Shown: in pieces, positions 34,703 through 43,309 of the stretch
How the letters are laid out: every line of letters begins with the position of its first letter
Numbering within the stretch: position 1 is the first letter of the stretch
Origin: Salinicoccus luteus DSM 17002
Lineage (GTDB): Bacteria > Bacillota > Bacilli > Staphylococcales > Salinicoccaceae
Length of the DNA stretch: 64,000 nt
Direction: 5' to 3'
NCBI RefSeq assembly: GCF_000712035.1
Contig: NZ_KL544008.1
Location: forward strand, 29,694-93,693
Made by a program: the position numbers and the translations under genes
Notes under the pieces: generated by a model
The model's database searches: none
Seen by the model: the letters and a program-made list of their open reading frames with translations, nothing else
Told to the model about the DNA's origin: nothing

Positions 34703-35482
34703 TTAATGGGAAATGTGTGTGGAATTCGACTGCATTTCCTTCTCCACAAATCCTTCCTGTTCGATTTCCTCTCTGTAGCTCATATATGCACCCGGGAACT
34801 TTTTCATCTCCCAGCCCTTCATTTCAATGTTGCCCCCATACAGTGGATCAGCATAGGCGCCCGACAGCGTGACAAGGCGCAGCTCCTCGAAGAAATCCCC
34901 GGCTTCAAGCCCGGGCAGTTCCAGATCGTTCTCCTGCAGACGGGTAAGGATCTCGTCCTGCTGGCCGCCTTCAAGTTCATAGAAGGGCATATCATGATTG
35001 GATAATGCCTCTTCATTCATAAGACGGATCCCATCCCGGAAAATATCCCTTCTGAGCGTTGCATACTGTGGCCCCTGGAAGTCTGTACCTTCCTTGAAGG
35101 GCCCCTTCATGTACTCCCGTGCATTCGCACCATAGCCCCCTGAGAGCTCATGGTCGATGAACCATGCGACTCCAAGCGCCTTAGCGCCCGGTCCATTATC
35201 ATCTTCAGGGAAGATCCGCTCAGTCGCCGCTTCGATTATCCGGAATTCTTCCGGGTTCTGGAAGAACTTATATGCACGTGTGAAGTTCTGCTGCTGGCTG
35301 CCGGAATCGGACCCCTCTGAATCCCCCTGGTTTCCGGTTTCGGGTTCATCGGTTGCCGGAGGCGCTTCATCACCGAGCAGCGATCCAAGATATGTACCCG
35401 TTATAAGCGTTCCTGTGGCCACACCGGACATCTTCAGAAAGTTCCTTCTTGAAAAGGATTTTTCAGTTTCCTCGTTAGACAT
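34703..35482 (-). CDS. Gluconate 2-dehydrogenase subunit 3-like protein, Tat substrate (module 2)
   Basis: 259 residues. The twin-arginine signal S-R-R-N-F-L-K (about 10-16) has a hydrophobic core (about 20-37). A Ser/Gly/Glu-rich linker (about 38-66) and the subunit-3 domain follow (ERIFPEDDNGPGAKALGV, YADPLYGGNIEMKGWEMKKFPG). The partner is the GMC flavoprotein immediately downstream. AGGTGATGAG precedes the ATG. It is divergent from the small membrane protein gene at 35575, the same arrangement as in module 1. Confidence 0.88.
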   Translation of the reverse strand: MSNEETEKSFSRRNFLKMSGVATGTLITGTYLGSLLGDEAPPATDEPETGNQGDSEGSDSGSQQQNFTRAYKFFQNPEEFRIIEAATERIFPEDDNGPGAKALGVAWFIDHELSGGYGANAREYMKGPFKEGTDFQGPQYATLRRDIFRDGIRLMNEEALSNHDMPFYELEGGQQDEILTRLQENDLELPGLEAGDFFEELRLVTLSGAYADPLYGGNIEMKGWEMKKFPGAYMSYREEIEQEGFVEKEMQSNSTHISH

Positions 35483-35574
35483 CTCATCACCTCTATATTA
35501 GAATTAAATGAATGTTACAGATTTATGTCTTTAATGGTAACCCAAACGTAGGAAACGGACAAGGAGGGAAAATA

Positions 35575-36006
35575 ATGTCAGTACCATTGACAAAAGCATC
35601 CAGATATCTTTTCAAACCGAATCCGAATGTCGGAATAAAATACAAGGAACACGACATCAGCGGAGAGAAGAGGGTGACGGAATTTCTCACGCCCCACAAA
35701 CTGCAGGAATTGGATCCGGAAGCAAAGGAGCATCATCGTACATTCATCGGGGAAATCGATGAAGCAGTGCAGCAGCAGATGAAGCAGACAAGCTTCCACC
35801 GGTATGTCGCCATCGCGCTGCTCATCCTTACCATCATCCTGCCGAGCCTGCTTCTGTTCTTTCTGGGCGGCAGCCACTGGGGGCTGATCGGCGGGGTCTA
35901 CTATGCATTCTTCGCCTATATCCTGGTCGAGGCCTACATCACGGCGAACCGGAATTATTTCGAGCAGCAGCTCTATGAGAAATTCGAAAATGAATATTTG
36001 AAATGA
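35575..36006 (+). CDS. Small two-helix membrane protein flanking dehydrogenase module 2
   Basis: 143 residues. A soluble N-terminus of about 80 residues begins MSVPLTKASRYLFKPNPNVG. Two close helices follow (about 83-130), then a charged tail. No known family. AAGGAGGG is upstream of the ATG at 35575. It is the positional counterpart of the protein at 26984-27406, with 143 versus 140 residues, the same topology and the same divergent placement. Sequence identity is low outside the helices. Confidence 0.7.
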   Translation: MSVPLTKASRYLFKPNPNVGIKYKEHDISGEKRVTEFLTPHKLQELDPEAKEHHRTFIGEIDEAVQQQMKQTSFHRYVAIALLILTIILPSLLLFFLGGSHWGLIGGVYYAFFAYILVEAYITANRNYFEQQLYEKFENEYLK

Positions 36007-36008
36007 AC

Positions 36009-36073
36009 CGGCAGCCATCCCTGACCTGTTTCCTGATTTCGGAGAGACGGGGCAGGGAGCTGCCGCTTTTTAT
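36009..36073 (+). terminator. Terminator after the small membrane protein gene
   Basis: CGGCAGC plus CCCTG pair with CAGGG plus GCTGCCG across a long loop, then CTTTTTAT. Confidence 0.6.
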
Positions 36074-36217
36074 TTCTCTAAATTAAGAACTGCCATAAAA
36101 TAAAAATGATGATTTTCTATCATTCAAAAGAGGAAAATAATATAACGGGAAGTGCCCCTTCACAGTGCGGCGCGTTCCGACTGAAAGCCCAGCCCCATGC
36201 GCCATCCATCCCCACAC

Positions 36218-36266
36218 AAAAACGCCCCGGAACCCAAGTCTTCTCATCCCGGGTTTCGGGGCGTTC
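36218..36266 (-). terminator. Terminator of the capA-like gene
   Basis: On the minus strand AACGCCCCGAAACCC pairs with GGGTTCCGGGGCGTT (one mismatch), then T-rich sequence. Confidence 0.8.
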
Positions 36267-36273
36267 ATCATTA

Positions 36274-37416
36274 TTATTCCAGGTATTCCACGATTTCGAG
36301 TTCATCCGTATATGACTGCATATGCTCACTGACATCCTGATAGACGCCATCGGCATCCTCGAGTCCGTATTCATCGGCATCGGCCAACGGGATCAGCTCG
36401 AAGTTGTCATATCCCTCACTGTGGACGTAGGTCGGCATGAAGCGGACGCCTTCGACTGTGGTCTCGCCGGTCCCCATCTTGTGGTTCACATCGAATTCGA
36501 TCACCCCGCCGAGCTTGGTGTCGAGGTCCTGCTGGGCACTGAAGAAGTTGGCGAGGGAGTAGGCGATGACGGTCTCCCCGCCGCCCTCCCGTTCATAGAT
36601 GTCGACCGGCTGCAGCACGTGCGGGTGGTGGCCGAGCACGATATCCGCGCCGGCTTCTGCGATCTGCTCGAACTGGGCCACATGTTCATCACGCGGATAC
36701 GGTTCATACTCGACGCCCTGATGCATGCTGACGACCAGCATGTCGACCTCATCCCGCAGATCCTCCATATCGGAGAGGATCGTATCCATGTCGATCAGGT
36801 TCACGAGATGGTCTTCACCTTCCGGCACCGGGATGCCGTTCGTACCATATGTGTAGGCGAGGAATCCGACTTCGACCCCGTTCACCTCCATGATCCGTTT
36901 CCGTTCCGCATCCTCGGGGCTCGTGTTCGCCCCGACATACTCGATTCCCTTCTCATTCAGGATATCGGCCGTGCGCTCCACACCTTCCGTGCTCCGGTCC
37001 AGCGTATGGTTGTTCGCAAATGACACGATGTCCGCATCGAAATATTCGAGCAGGTCCGCCGCCTCAAGCGGTGCATTGAACGCCGGATAGCCGCTCAGTC
37101 GCAAATCCTCCCCGCCGATCGGCGTCTCCTGGTTCATGAACACGAGATCCTGCTTCTGCAGATACGGCGCCACCTCGTCGACACGCGAGATGAAGTCGTA
37201 GCCCGAATCCGTCTCCACATCCTCGTACAGATGGTCGTGGATCAGCACATCCCCCGTTGCTGCGAAGCTGAACGATGTCTGGAAGTGGGTATTGATCACG
37301 TTATGTATCGTCTCCCCGGACACATGCGCAAGCTCCTTCTCATATGTTTCGTAATCCGCGACCTCCCCATTGCCGAACGGCAGGCTCAGCAGCACGAACA
37401 TCAACACTTTCATCAT
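36274..37416 (-). CDS. CapA/PgsA-family metallophosphatase-like protein
   Basis: 380 residues: an N-terminal hydrophobic signal (about 2-18) followed by the CapA domain with SFAATGDVLIHDHL, FMNQETPIGG, SFANNHTLDRS and LGHHPHVLQP. These are calcineurin-like metal-ligand motifs. CapA proteins act outside the membrane in poly-gamma-glutamate or other polymer assembly, but many stand-alone copies have no known polymer. I chose the ATG at 37416, 7 bases after GGGGTG. The neighbouring gene on the same strand is ltaA-like; no pgsB or pgsC is nearby. Confidence 0.85.
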   Translation of the reverse strand: MMKVLMFVLLSLPFGNGEVADYETYEKELAHVSGETIHNVINTHFQTSFSFAATGDVLIHDHLYEDVETDSGYDFISRVDEVAPYLQKQDLVFMNQETPIGGEDLRLSGYPAFNAPLEAADLLEYFDADIVSFANNHTLDRSTEGVERTADILNEKGIEYVGANTSPEDAERKRIMEVNGVEVGFLAYTYGTNGIPVPEGEDHLVNLIDMDTILSDMEDLRDEVDMLVVSMHQGVEYEPYPRDEHVAQFEQIAEAGADIVLGHHPHVLQPVDIYEREGGGETVIAYSLANFFSAQQDLDTKLGGVIEFDVNHKMGTGETTVEGVRFMPTYVHSEGYDNFELIPLADADEYGLEDADGVYQDVSEHMQSYTDELEIVEYLE

Positions 37417-37526
37417 ATATATACACCCCATTGGAATTGAACTTCAGCGATAGCGCTTACTTCCATTCTACCGTTTAATTCCTGGATTGCCTACCAATTG
37501 CACGACACCTTTTCAGGAAAATAAAA

Positions 37527-37562
37527 CGCCTGCCTCCATTTGCATATGGAGACAGGCGTGTA
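37527..37562 (-). terminator. Terminator of the ltaA-like gene
   Basis: Minus strand ACACGCCTGTCTCC pairs with GGAGGCAGGCGT around a short loop, then TTTTATTTT. Confidence 0.85.
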
Positions 37563-37580
37563 GGCGACTGCGGGTGGGGG

Positions 37581-38777
37581 TCAGCCCCGCGTCGCCCGCC
37601 AGTTGAACGAGAACAGTACCCCGTAGTAGACGAAGAGGACGACGAAGATCAGGCCGCTCGCCATGAGGGTGGCGGTCACGGTGCCGAAGATGTCGGCGAT
37701 GAGCCCGCCGAGTGCCGGGCCGATCATGGCTCCGATGCCCTGGACGGAACTGATGACGCCCCACGATTCCTCCTTCTGGCTGCTGGCAATCGTGCCGGCG
37801 AGGTATTTGTTCCACGCAGGCAGCATGATGCCGTAGGCGAGGCCGATGAAGCTTGCGATGATGAAGATCAGCCACACCGTCTCTAGTGTGCTGAACCAGA
37901 TGACGCCTGCAGCATAGACGAAGAACCCGCTGGTGATCACGCTGCGCGTGAAGCGCTCGGTGTGGATGTCGAGCGCACGGCTCAGCACCGTCATGCCGAA
38001 GCCGACGATGCCGAAGACGAGCAGGATGAAGAAGGTATATTCGAAATAGTTGAGTTCGAGCAGCGTCGTGATGTATGTCGGCAGGACCGGCAGCAGCATG
38101 CCGACGCCGAGCCCCTGGAACATGATGCCCGGCATATTCTTCATATGGTGGCGCAGTATATCCCACGTCTCACGGAGCGGCAGGCGCTGCTTGCGCCGTC
38201 CGGCCGTCTCGCCGTCCCGGGTCTCGACCTTGTAGTCGCCCGGCATGACGAGGAAGACGATGAAGTTGAGCAGGAACACTGCGGCCATCGCATAGACGGA
38301 AGCGGCATCGAATATGCCGATCAGGAAGTTCATGATGACCATGCCGGCACCGAGTCCCGACAGCCACGCGAAGAAGATGAGCCCCATCTCGCGGCCACGG
38401 TTCTCGTCCTGGACGTTCGAGAGGGCGATGATCCATATCGGACAGACGCTGATGCCGAGCAGGCACGCCGCAATCAGCAGCACATAGAAGCTCTGGTCGA
38501 ACATGACGGTGACCATGGCACCGATGCCGACGACATACGACAGGAACATCGTCCACCACGCGCCGATCTTGCGCATCAGGAAGCCGAGCCAGATGTTCGT
38601 CACGGCATCGAAGACGTAGTGCATCGTGATGACGATGGCGGACAGGCTGAGCGATATGATGCCGATGGTCGGCAGTGCGGGCAGATAGCTCAATATGAAC
38701 ATCCCCCGGACGACTTCCGTCAGGCAGAGGATGAAAGCGAGTTTCCAGAATCTTTTCTTATGATCATTGGTTGCCAT
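37581..38777 (-). CDS. ltaA: LtaA-like MFS glycolipid flippase
   Basis: 398 residues with twelve helices. Helix 1 carries TEVVRGMFILSYLP, which matches the E-x-x-R pair in the sugar-binding cavity of S. aureus LtaA. LtaA moves diglucosyl-diacylglycerol to the outer leaflet for lipoteichoic-acid anchoring. The position divergent from murE is the same as in S. aureus. There, however, the glycolipid synthase ugtP lies between the two, and here it is missing. AAAGGTGA precedes the ATG at 38777. The assignment rests on synteny plus this motif. Confidence 0.75.
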   Translation of the reverse strand: MATNDHKKRFWKLAFILCLTEVVRGMFILSYLPALPTIGIISLSLSAIVITMHYVFDAVTNIWLGFLMRKIGAWWTMFLSYVVGIGAMVTVMFDQSFYVLLIAACLLGISVCPIWIIALSNVQDENRGREMGLIFFAWLSGLGAGMVIMNFLIGIFDAASVYAMAAVFLLNFIVFLVMPGDYKVETRDGETAGRRKQRLPLRETWDILRHHMKNMPGIMFQGLGVGMLLPVLPTYITTLLELNYFEYTFFILLVFGIVGFGMTVLSRALDIHTERFTRSVITSGFFVYAAGVIWFSTLETVWLIFIIASFIGLAYGIMLPAWNKYLAGTIASSQKEESWGVISSVQGIGAMIGPALGGLIADIFGTVTATLMASGLIFVVLFVYYGVLFSFNWRATRG

Positions 38778-38936
38778 TGTGTCACCTTTTTGGAACATTA
38801 TTTGATGGTTGGAGCATATTTTACGGAAAGGTATATCACTGTCTGATGATACTGAGCGCGGTTTCATATGTCAATTCCTACTATTAAAGACCACGCTTCT
38901 ATTGTATAATATAAAAGTTGAAAGGTGGCAGGAAAC

Positions 38937-40439
38937 ATGAATTCGAAGACTCTGATTTCCCTTCTGAAAATAAAAGAGGCATATGGGGATTTTCCGGAAA
39001 CTGTGACAAACATAACGATGGATTCGCGCGAAGTGGATGAGCACTCCGTATTCGTCGCCATCAGAGGCTATCAGGTGGATGGCTTCGACTTTATTCCACA
39101 GGCCATCCGCTCGGGCTGCCGGTTCATCGTCACAGACCGCCACCGGGAGATGCCGGAAGGCGTCGGACTGCTCGTTGTCCGGGACCCGGAGAAGGTGGCC
39201 GCCCTGTTTGCGGAGTACATCTATGATTTTCCGCACGAAACCCAGACGATGATCGGTGTCACCGGCACGAACGGCAAGACGACCGTGGCGACGATGATCC
39301 ACAACTTGAGCCGGGCACTCGGCAAGAACAGCGCCTACCTTGGGACGAACGGGTTCATGCTCAATGAGGACCGCTACGGCAGTACGAATACAACGCCGGA
39401 GACGACGCGCCTGCACAAGCGTATCCAGGAGGCGCATGAGCGGGAGACGGAAGTGTTCACGATGGAAGTGTCATCGCATGCCCTCGGCCTCGGCCGGACA
39501 TTCGGCATCGAATATGACATAGCGATCTTCACGAACCTGACGCAGGACCATCTCGACTTCCACAATACGATGGACGAGTACGGCTATACGAAGGGCCTCC
39601 TGTTCTCCCAGATGGGGCACAACATGAAGGACCGCAAATACATCATCCTCAACCAGGACGACCCGTGGACCGCACGCTACAGTAAAATGACGCCGCATGA
39701 AGTGGTCACCTACGGGATGACATCCGAGGCGGACTTTCATCCGACGGACATCGAGGGGACGCTTGAGGGCTTCAACTTCACACTCAATACGCCGGAGGGC
39801 GCCTTCCATGTCGATTCGCCGTACATCGGCCACTTCAATATACAGAACCTGATGTGTGCCATCATCAGCGAATGGCTCCAAGGGTACCGGCTGCCCCGCA
39901 TCATCGGGGCCGTCAGTGATATGGCACCGGTCGAGGGCCGCCTTGAGGTGCTTGATAAGACACTGCCGATCGACATCATCATCGACTTCGCCCATACGCC
40001 GGACGCGCTCGATAAGATCATCGATACGATCGAGCCCTTCGTCACAAAACGCCTGATCTTCCTCGTCGGCATGACCGGCGAGCGGGACCTGTCGAAGGCC
40101 CGCGAGATGGGACGCATATCCACGCGGGCGGACGTGGCGATCTTCACGCCGGACAACCCGGCCAATGATGACCCGCAGATGCTCGTCGATGCGCTCGCGG
40201 CAGGCGCTTCGCATGACAACTACCATTCCTTCACGGACCGCACGGAAGGCATCGAGTATGCCATCGATATCGCGGAGCCCGGCGACACGGTGGTCCTCGC
40301 ATGCAAGGGCCGCGAACCGTACCAGATCATGGAGGACTATGTGAAGGTGCCGCACCGCGACGACCTGATTGCACTGGATCGGGCATACCGCAAATACCGG
40401 AGGGATGAATATGTTACAGATACAGACATCCATCAATGA
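38937..40439 (+). CDS. murE: UDP-MurNAc-tripeptide synthetase MurE, lysine-type
   Basis: 500 residues. ATP-binding GVTGTNGKTT lies near residue 110, with MEVSSHALGL and NLTQDHLDFH in the central domain. The amino-acid specificity motif is D406-N-P-A409, the lysine-type form known from S. aureus; meso-DAP enzymes have D-N-P-R. It therefore probably adds L-Lys to UDP-MurNAc-L-Ala-D-Glu in the cytosol. The ATG at 38937 is 8 bases after AAAGGTGG, and a TATAAT box lies at 38905-38910. The last 29 bases overlap the next gene. Confidence 0.94.
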   Translation: MNSKTLISLLKIKEAYGDFPETVTNITMDSREVDEHSVFVAIRGYQVDGFDFIPQAIRSGCRFIVTDRHREMPEGVGLLVVRDPEKVAALFAEYIYDFPHETQTMIGVTGTNGKTTVATMIHNLSRALGKNSAYLGTNGFMLNEDRYGSTNTTPETTRLHKRIQEAHERETEVFTMEVSSHALGLGRTFGIEYDIAIFTNLTQDHLDFHNTMDEYGYTKGLLFSQMGHNMKDRKYIILNQDDPWTARYSKMTPHEVVTYGMTSEADFHPTDIEGTLEGFNFTLNTPEGAFHVDSPYIGHFNIQNLMCAIISEWLQGYRLPRIIGAVSDMAPVEGRLEVLDKTLPIDIIIDFAHTPDALDKIIDTIEPFVTKRLIFLVGMTGERDLSKAREMGRISTRADVAIFTPDNPANDDPQMLVDALAAGASHDNYHSFTDRTEGIEYAIDIAEPGDTVVLACKGREPYQIMEDYVKVPHRDDLIALDRAYRKYRRDEYVTDTDIHQ

Positions 40440-40650
40440 AGCCCGCGTGCCGGTGTTCATTTTCCCGCACGAGGAACGGAACACGTACATCATCAGCATA
40501 CCGGATATGAACTTCAGCCTGGAATACAGCCGGACCCTCACCGAAGCGGATCAGGCCGAGGAGATCGTCCTCCATCTGTTCAATGTGATGGATGAGGAGA
40601 CATGCGAATCAGTCGCACGTGACATTACACGCGCAACCTCTACAAAGTAA
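40411..40650 (+). CDS. YueH-like small protein
   Basis: 79 residues with no transmembrane segment. It resembles the YueH family of small Firmicutes proteins: a basic or hydrophobic N-terminal strand, an [14 protein letters not shown] core like the family's IPELxWS segment, and an acidic C-terminal helix. The function is unknown. GGAGGG (40399-40404) lies 6 bases before the ATG at 40411, inside murE, so its translation is coupled to murE. prfC begins 10 bases after its stop. A gene of this kind between murE and prfC also occurs in staphylococci. Confidence 0.65.
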   Translation: MLQIQTSINEARVPVFIFPHEERNTYIISIPDMNFSLEYSRTLTEADQAEEIVLHLFNVMDEETCESVARDITRATSTK

Positions 40651-40660
40651 GGAGAAAATT

Positions 40661-42217
40661 ATGGATTTCACTCATGAAATAGAAAAAAGAAAGACGTTCG
40701 CCATCATCTCGCACCCGGATGCCGGGAAGACGACGCTGACGGAGAAGCTGCTGCTGTTCGGCGGCGCCATCCGCCAGGCGGGGACGGTCAAGGGCAAGAA
40801 GGGCGGCAAGTTCGCCACCTCCGACTGGATGAAGGTGGAGCAGGAGCGTGGCATCAGTGTCACGAGCTCCGTCATGCAGTTCGACTTCGACGGCTACAAG
40901 ATCAACATCCTCGATACACCGGGACACGAGGACTTCTCGGAGGATACGTACCGCACACTGATGGCGGTCGACTCCGCCGTCATGGTCATCGATGCCGCAA
41001 AGGGCATCGAGCCGCAGACGCTGAAGCTCTTCAAAGTCTGCCGGATGCGCGGCATTCCGATCTTCACGTTCATCAACAAGCTTGACCGTGTCGGCAAGGA
41101 GCCGTTCGAACTGCTCGAGGAGATCGAGGAGACGCTTGAGATCGAGACGTATCCGATGACATGGCCGATCGGCATGGGGCCAAGCTTCTTCGGCATCATC
41201 AACCGCAAGGACCGCACGATCAACCCGTACCGCGAAGAGGAGAAGCTTACGCTTGATGAGGACTATGCACTCAAGGAATCGCACCCGATCTCAGAAGACG
41301 AGGCATTCCAGACCGCAGTCGATGAATTCATGCTGGTCGAGGAGGCGGGGGATGCGTTCGACCGCGACAAGATTGCGACGGGCGACCTGACGCCGGTCTT
41401 CTTCGGTTCCGCACTGTCCACTTTCGGCATCGAGGAGTTCCTCGACACGTATGTCGACTATGCACCGATGCCGACGCCAAGGAGGACGAAGGAGGAGTCG
41501 CAGGTGTCGCCGACGAATGAAAACTTCAGCGGCTTCATCTTCAAGATCCAGGCCAACATGGACCCGCGTCACCGCGACCGCCTGGCATTCATGCGCGTCG
41601 TCTCCGGCAAGTTCACGCGCGGCATGGACGTCACCCTGGCCCGCACCGGCCGGAAGACGAAGGTCAACCGCGCGACGATGTTCATGGCCGACGATACGGA
41701 GACCGTCAACGAGGCATACGCCGGCGACATCATCGGACTGTATGACACCGGAAACTTCCAGATCGGGGACACGCTCTATGATGGGCAGAAGGTGGATTTC
41801 GAGGATCTGCCGCAGTTCACGCCGGAGATCTTCATGAAGGTATCCGCCAAGAACGTCATGAAGCAGAAGCACTTCTACAAGGGCATCGAACAGCTCGTGC
41901 AGGAGGGTGCCATCCAGTACTACAAGACGGTGCACACGAACCAGCCGATACTCGGTGCCGTCGGGCAGCTGCAGTTCGAAGTGTTCGAACACCGCATGAA
42001 GAACGAGTACAACACGGATGTCATCATGGAGCCGGTCGGCAAGAAGATCGCCCGCTGGGTGGAGAACGAGGAAGCCATTACGGATGCCATGAGCACGTCG
42101 CGTTCGAACCTCGTGCTCGACCGATATGACAACCAGGTCTTCCTGTTCGAGAACGAGTTCGCCATGCGCTGGTTCAGCGAGAAGTATCCCGAAGTAAAAC
42201 TCTATACGCTCCTGTAG
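40661..42217 (+). CDS. prfC: Peptide chain release factor 3
   Basis: 518 residues. The GTPase core has the P-loop HPDAGKTT, switch [31 protein letters not shown] and the NKLD specificity motif. The C-terminal domains are of RF3 type ([24 protein letters not shown] segment). RF3-GTP removes RF1/RF2 from ribosomes after peptide release. AAGGAG precedes the ATG at 40661. It is last in a murE-yueH-prfC run. Confidence 0.96.
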   Translation: MDFTHEIEKRKTFAIISHPDAGKTTLTEKLLLFGGAIRQAGTVKGKKGGKFATSDWMKVEQERGISVTSSVMQFDFDGYKINILDTPGHEDFSEDTYRTLMAVDSAVMVIDAAKGIEPQTLKLFKVCRMRGIPIFTFINKLDRVGKEPFELLEEIEETLEIETYPMTWPIGMGPSFFGIINRKDRTINPYREEEKLTLDEDYALKESHPISEDEAFQTAVDEFMLVEEAGDAFDRDKIATGDLTPVFFGSALSTFGIEEFLDTYVDYAPMPTPRRTKEESQVSPTNENFSGFIFKIQANMDPRHRDRLAFMRVVSGKFTRGMDVTLARTGRKTKVNRATMFMADDTETVNEAYAGDIIGLYDTGNFQIGDTLYDGQKVDFEDLPQFTPEIFMKVSAKNVMKQKHFYKGIEQLVQEGAIQYYKTVHTNQPILGAVGQLQFEVFEHRMKNEYNTDVIMEPVGKKIARWVENEEAITDAMSTSRSNLVLDRYDNQVFLFENEFAMRWFSEKYPEVKLYTLL

Positions 42218-42292
42218 CATTTACACTTTACTTTGGCCGCCACATCGTCTATATTTAGGGATGTAATTACAGTGGACGTACACCTTTTCAGC

Positions 42293-42430
42293 GGAAAAGG
42301 GGAGTAACGAATGGGGCGACCCATCAATGCATCGTCATGACGGATGAATCCCGGTGCATTGAGCAATACACCGTATTGTATCGTGAGACCTTGACCGCAT
42401 GCCTTTTTGGCATGCGATCAGGGTCTTTTT
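42293..42430 (+). ncRNA. yybP-ykoY manganese riboswitch with terminator
   Basis: The leader of the TerC gene contains AAAGGGGAGTAACGAATGGG near 42294 and a distal CATCGTC/GACGG segment. It ends in a terminator: GACCTTGACCGCATGCC (42387-42403), TTTTT, its near-complement (42409-42425) and T5. The GGGGAGTA core plus a Mn-exporter-type gene downstream match the yybP-ykoY class, which binds Mn2+ and prevents termination. Sequence 42218-42292 only shows a possible promoter. Confidence 0.85.
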
Positions 42431-42461
42431 GCGTTCACATCAACTTTTAGGAGGAAACACT

Positions 42462-43265
42462 ATGGATTTTGCGATAATTTTGGAGTACGCATGGGTGCTC
42501 GTCGTCCTGATCGTGCTTGAGGGGCTGCTTGCTGCCGACAATGCGGTCGTACTCGCCGTAATGGTCAAGCACCTGGATCCGAAACGCCGGAAGAAGGCGC
42601 TGTTCTACGGCCTGCTCGGTGCGTTCGTCTTCCGCATGATTGCGATACTGCTGCTCGTCTGGCTCGTCCAGTGGTGGTGGATGCAGGCGCTCGGTGCACT
42701 CTATCTGTTCTACGTATCGATCTCGCACCTCATCAAGCTGAGGCAGGGGGAGAAGGAGCCGGAGGAACCGACGGCAGGGACCGAAGGTGTCGCGCTCGGC
42801 GAAGCGAAGAAGAAGGGCGGCGGCTTCTGGTTTACGGTGTTCAAGGTGGAGCTTGCGGACATCGCATTTGCCATCGATTCGATACTCGCAGCCGCAGCCA
42901 TTGCGCTCGCACTGCCTGAAGTGGGCGGAGACTTCTTCGGCATCAATGCCGGACAGTATACCGTAATGCTCATCGGCGGTCTGATCGGGGTCATCATCAT
43001 GCGGTTCTTCGCCACATGGTTCGTCGAGCTGCTCAACAAGAAGCCGGGCCTCGAAGTGGCGGCATTCATCATCGTCGGCTGGGTCGGCGTGAAGCTGGCG
43101 GTGCTGACGCTGGCGCACGATGCCATCGGCGTCATACCGCATGACTTCCCGCATTCCACAACATGGAAGCTGATCTTCTGGGCGGTCATGGTGATCATCA
43201 TTTCAGCGGGCTGGTTCCTGAGCAAGGATGAAGGCCACGGTAAAAAAGTGGAAAGCAACTACTAA
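42462..43265 (+). CDS. TerC-family membrane protein, probable Mn2+ exporter
   Basis: 267 residues with about seven helices. VLEGLLAADNAVVLAVMV in helix 1-2 and ELADIAFAIDSILAA in mid-protein carry the conserved acidic and Asn residues of TerC (D-N and D-S pairs). Homologues in Bacillus export Mn2+ and help metalate exported proteins. The Mn2+ riboswitch directly upstream supports this role strongly. AGGAGG lies before the ATG at 42462. A charged cytosolic loop (about 95-125) contains KEPEEPTAGTEG. Confidence 0.9.
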   Translation: MDFAIILEYAWVLVVLIVLEGLLAADNAVVLAVMVKHLDPKRRKKALFYGLLGAFVFRMIAILLLVWLVQWWWMQALGALYLFYVSISHLIKLRQGEKEPEEPTAGTEGVALGEAKKKGGGFWFTVFKVELADIAFAIDSILAAAAIALALPEVGGDFFGINAGQYTVMLIGGLIGVIIMRFFATWFVELLNKKPGLEVAAFIIVGWVGVKLAVLTLAHDAIGVIPHDFPHSTTWKLIFWAVMVIIISAGWFLSKDEGHGKKVESNY

Positions 43266-43309
43266 AATCTCTATAATGAGTGGTACAAAACAGTTAGGAG
43301 GGGTCGCCT

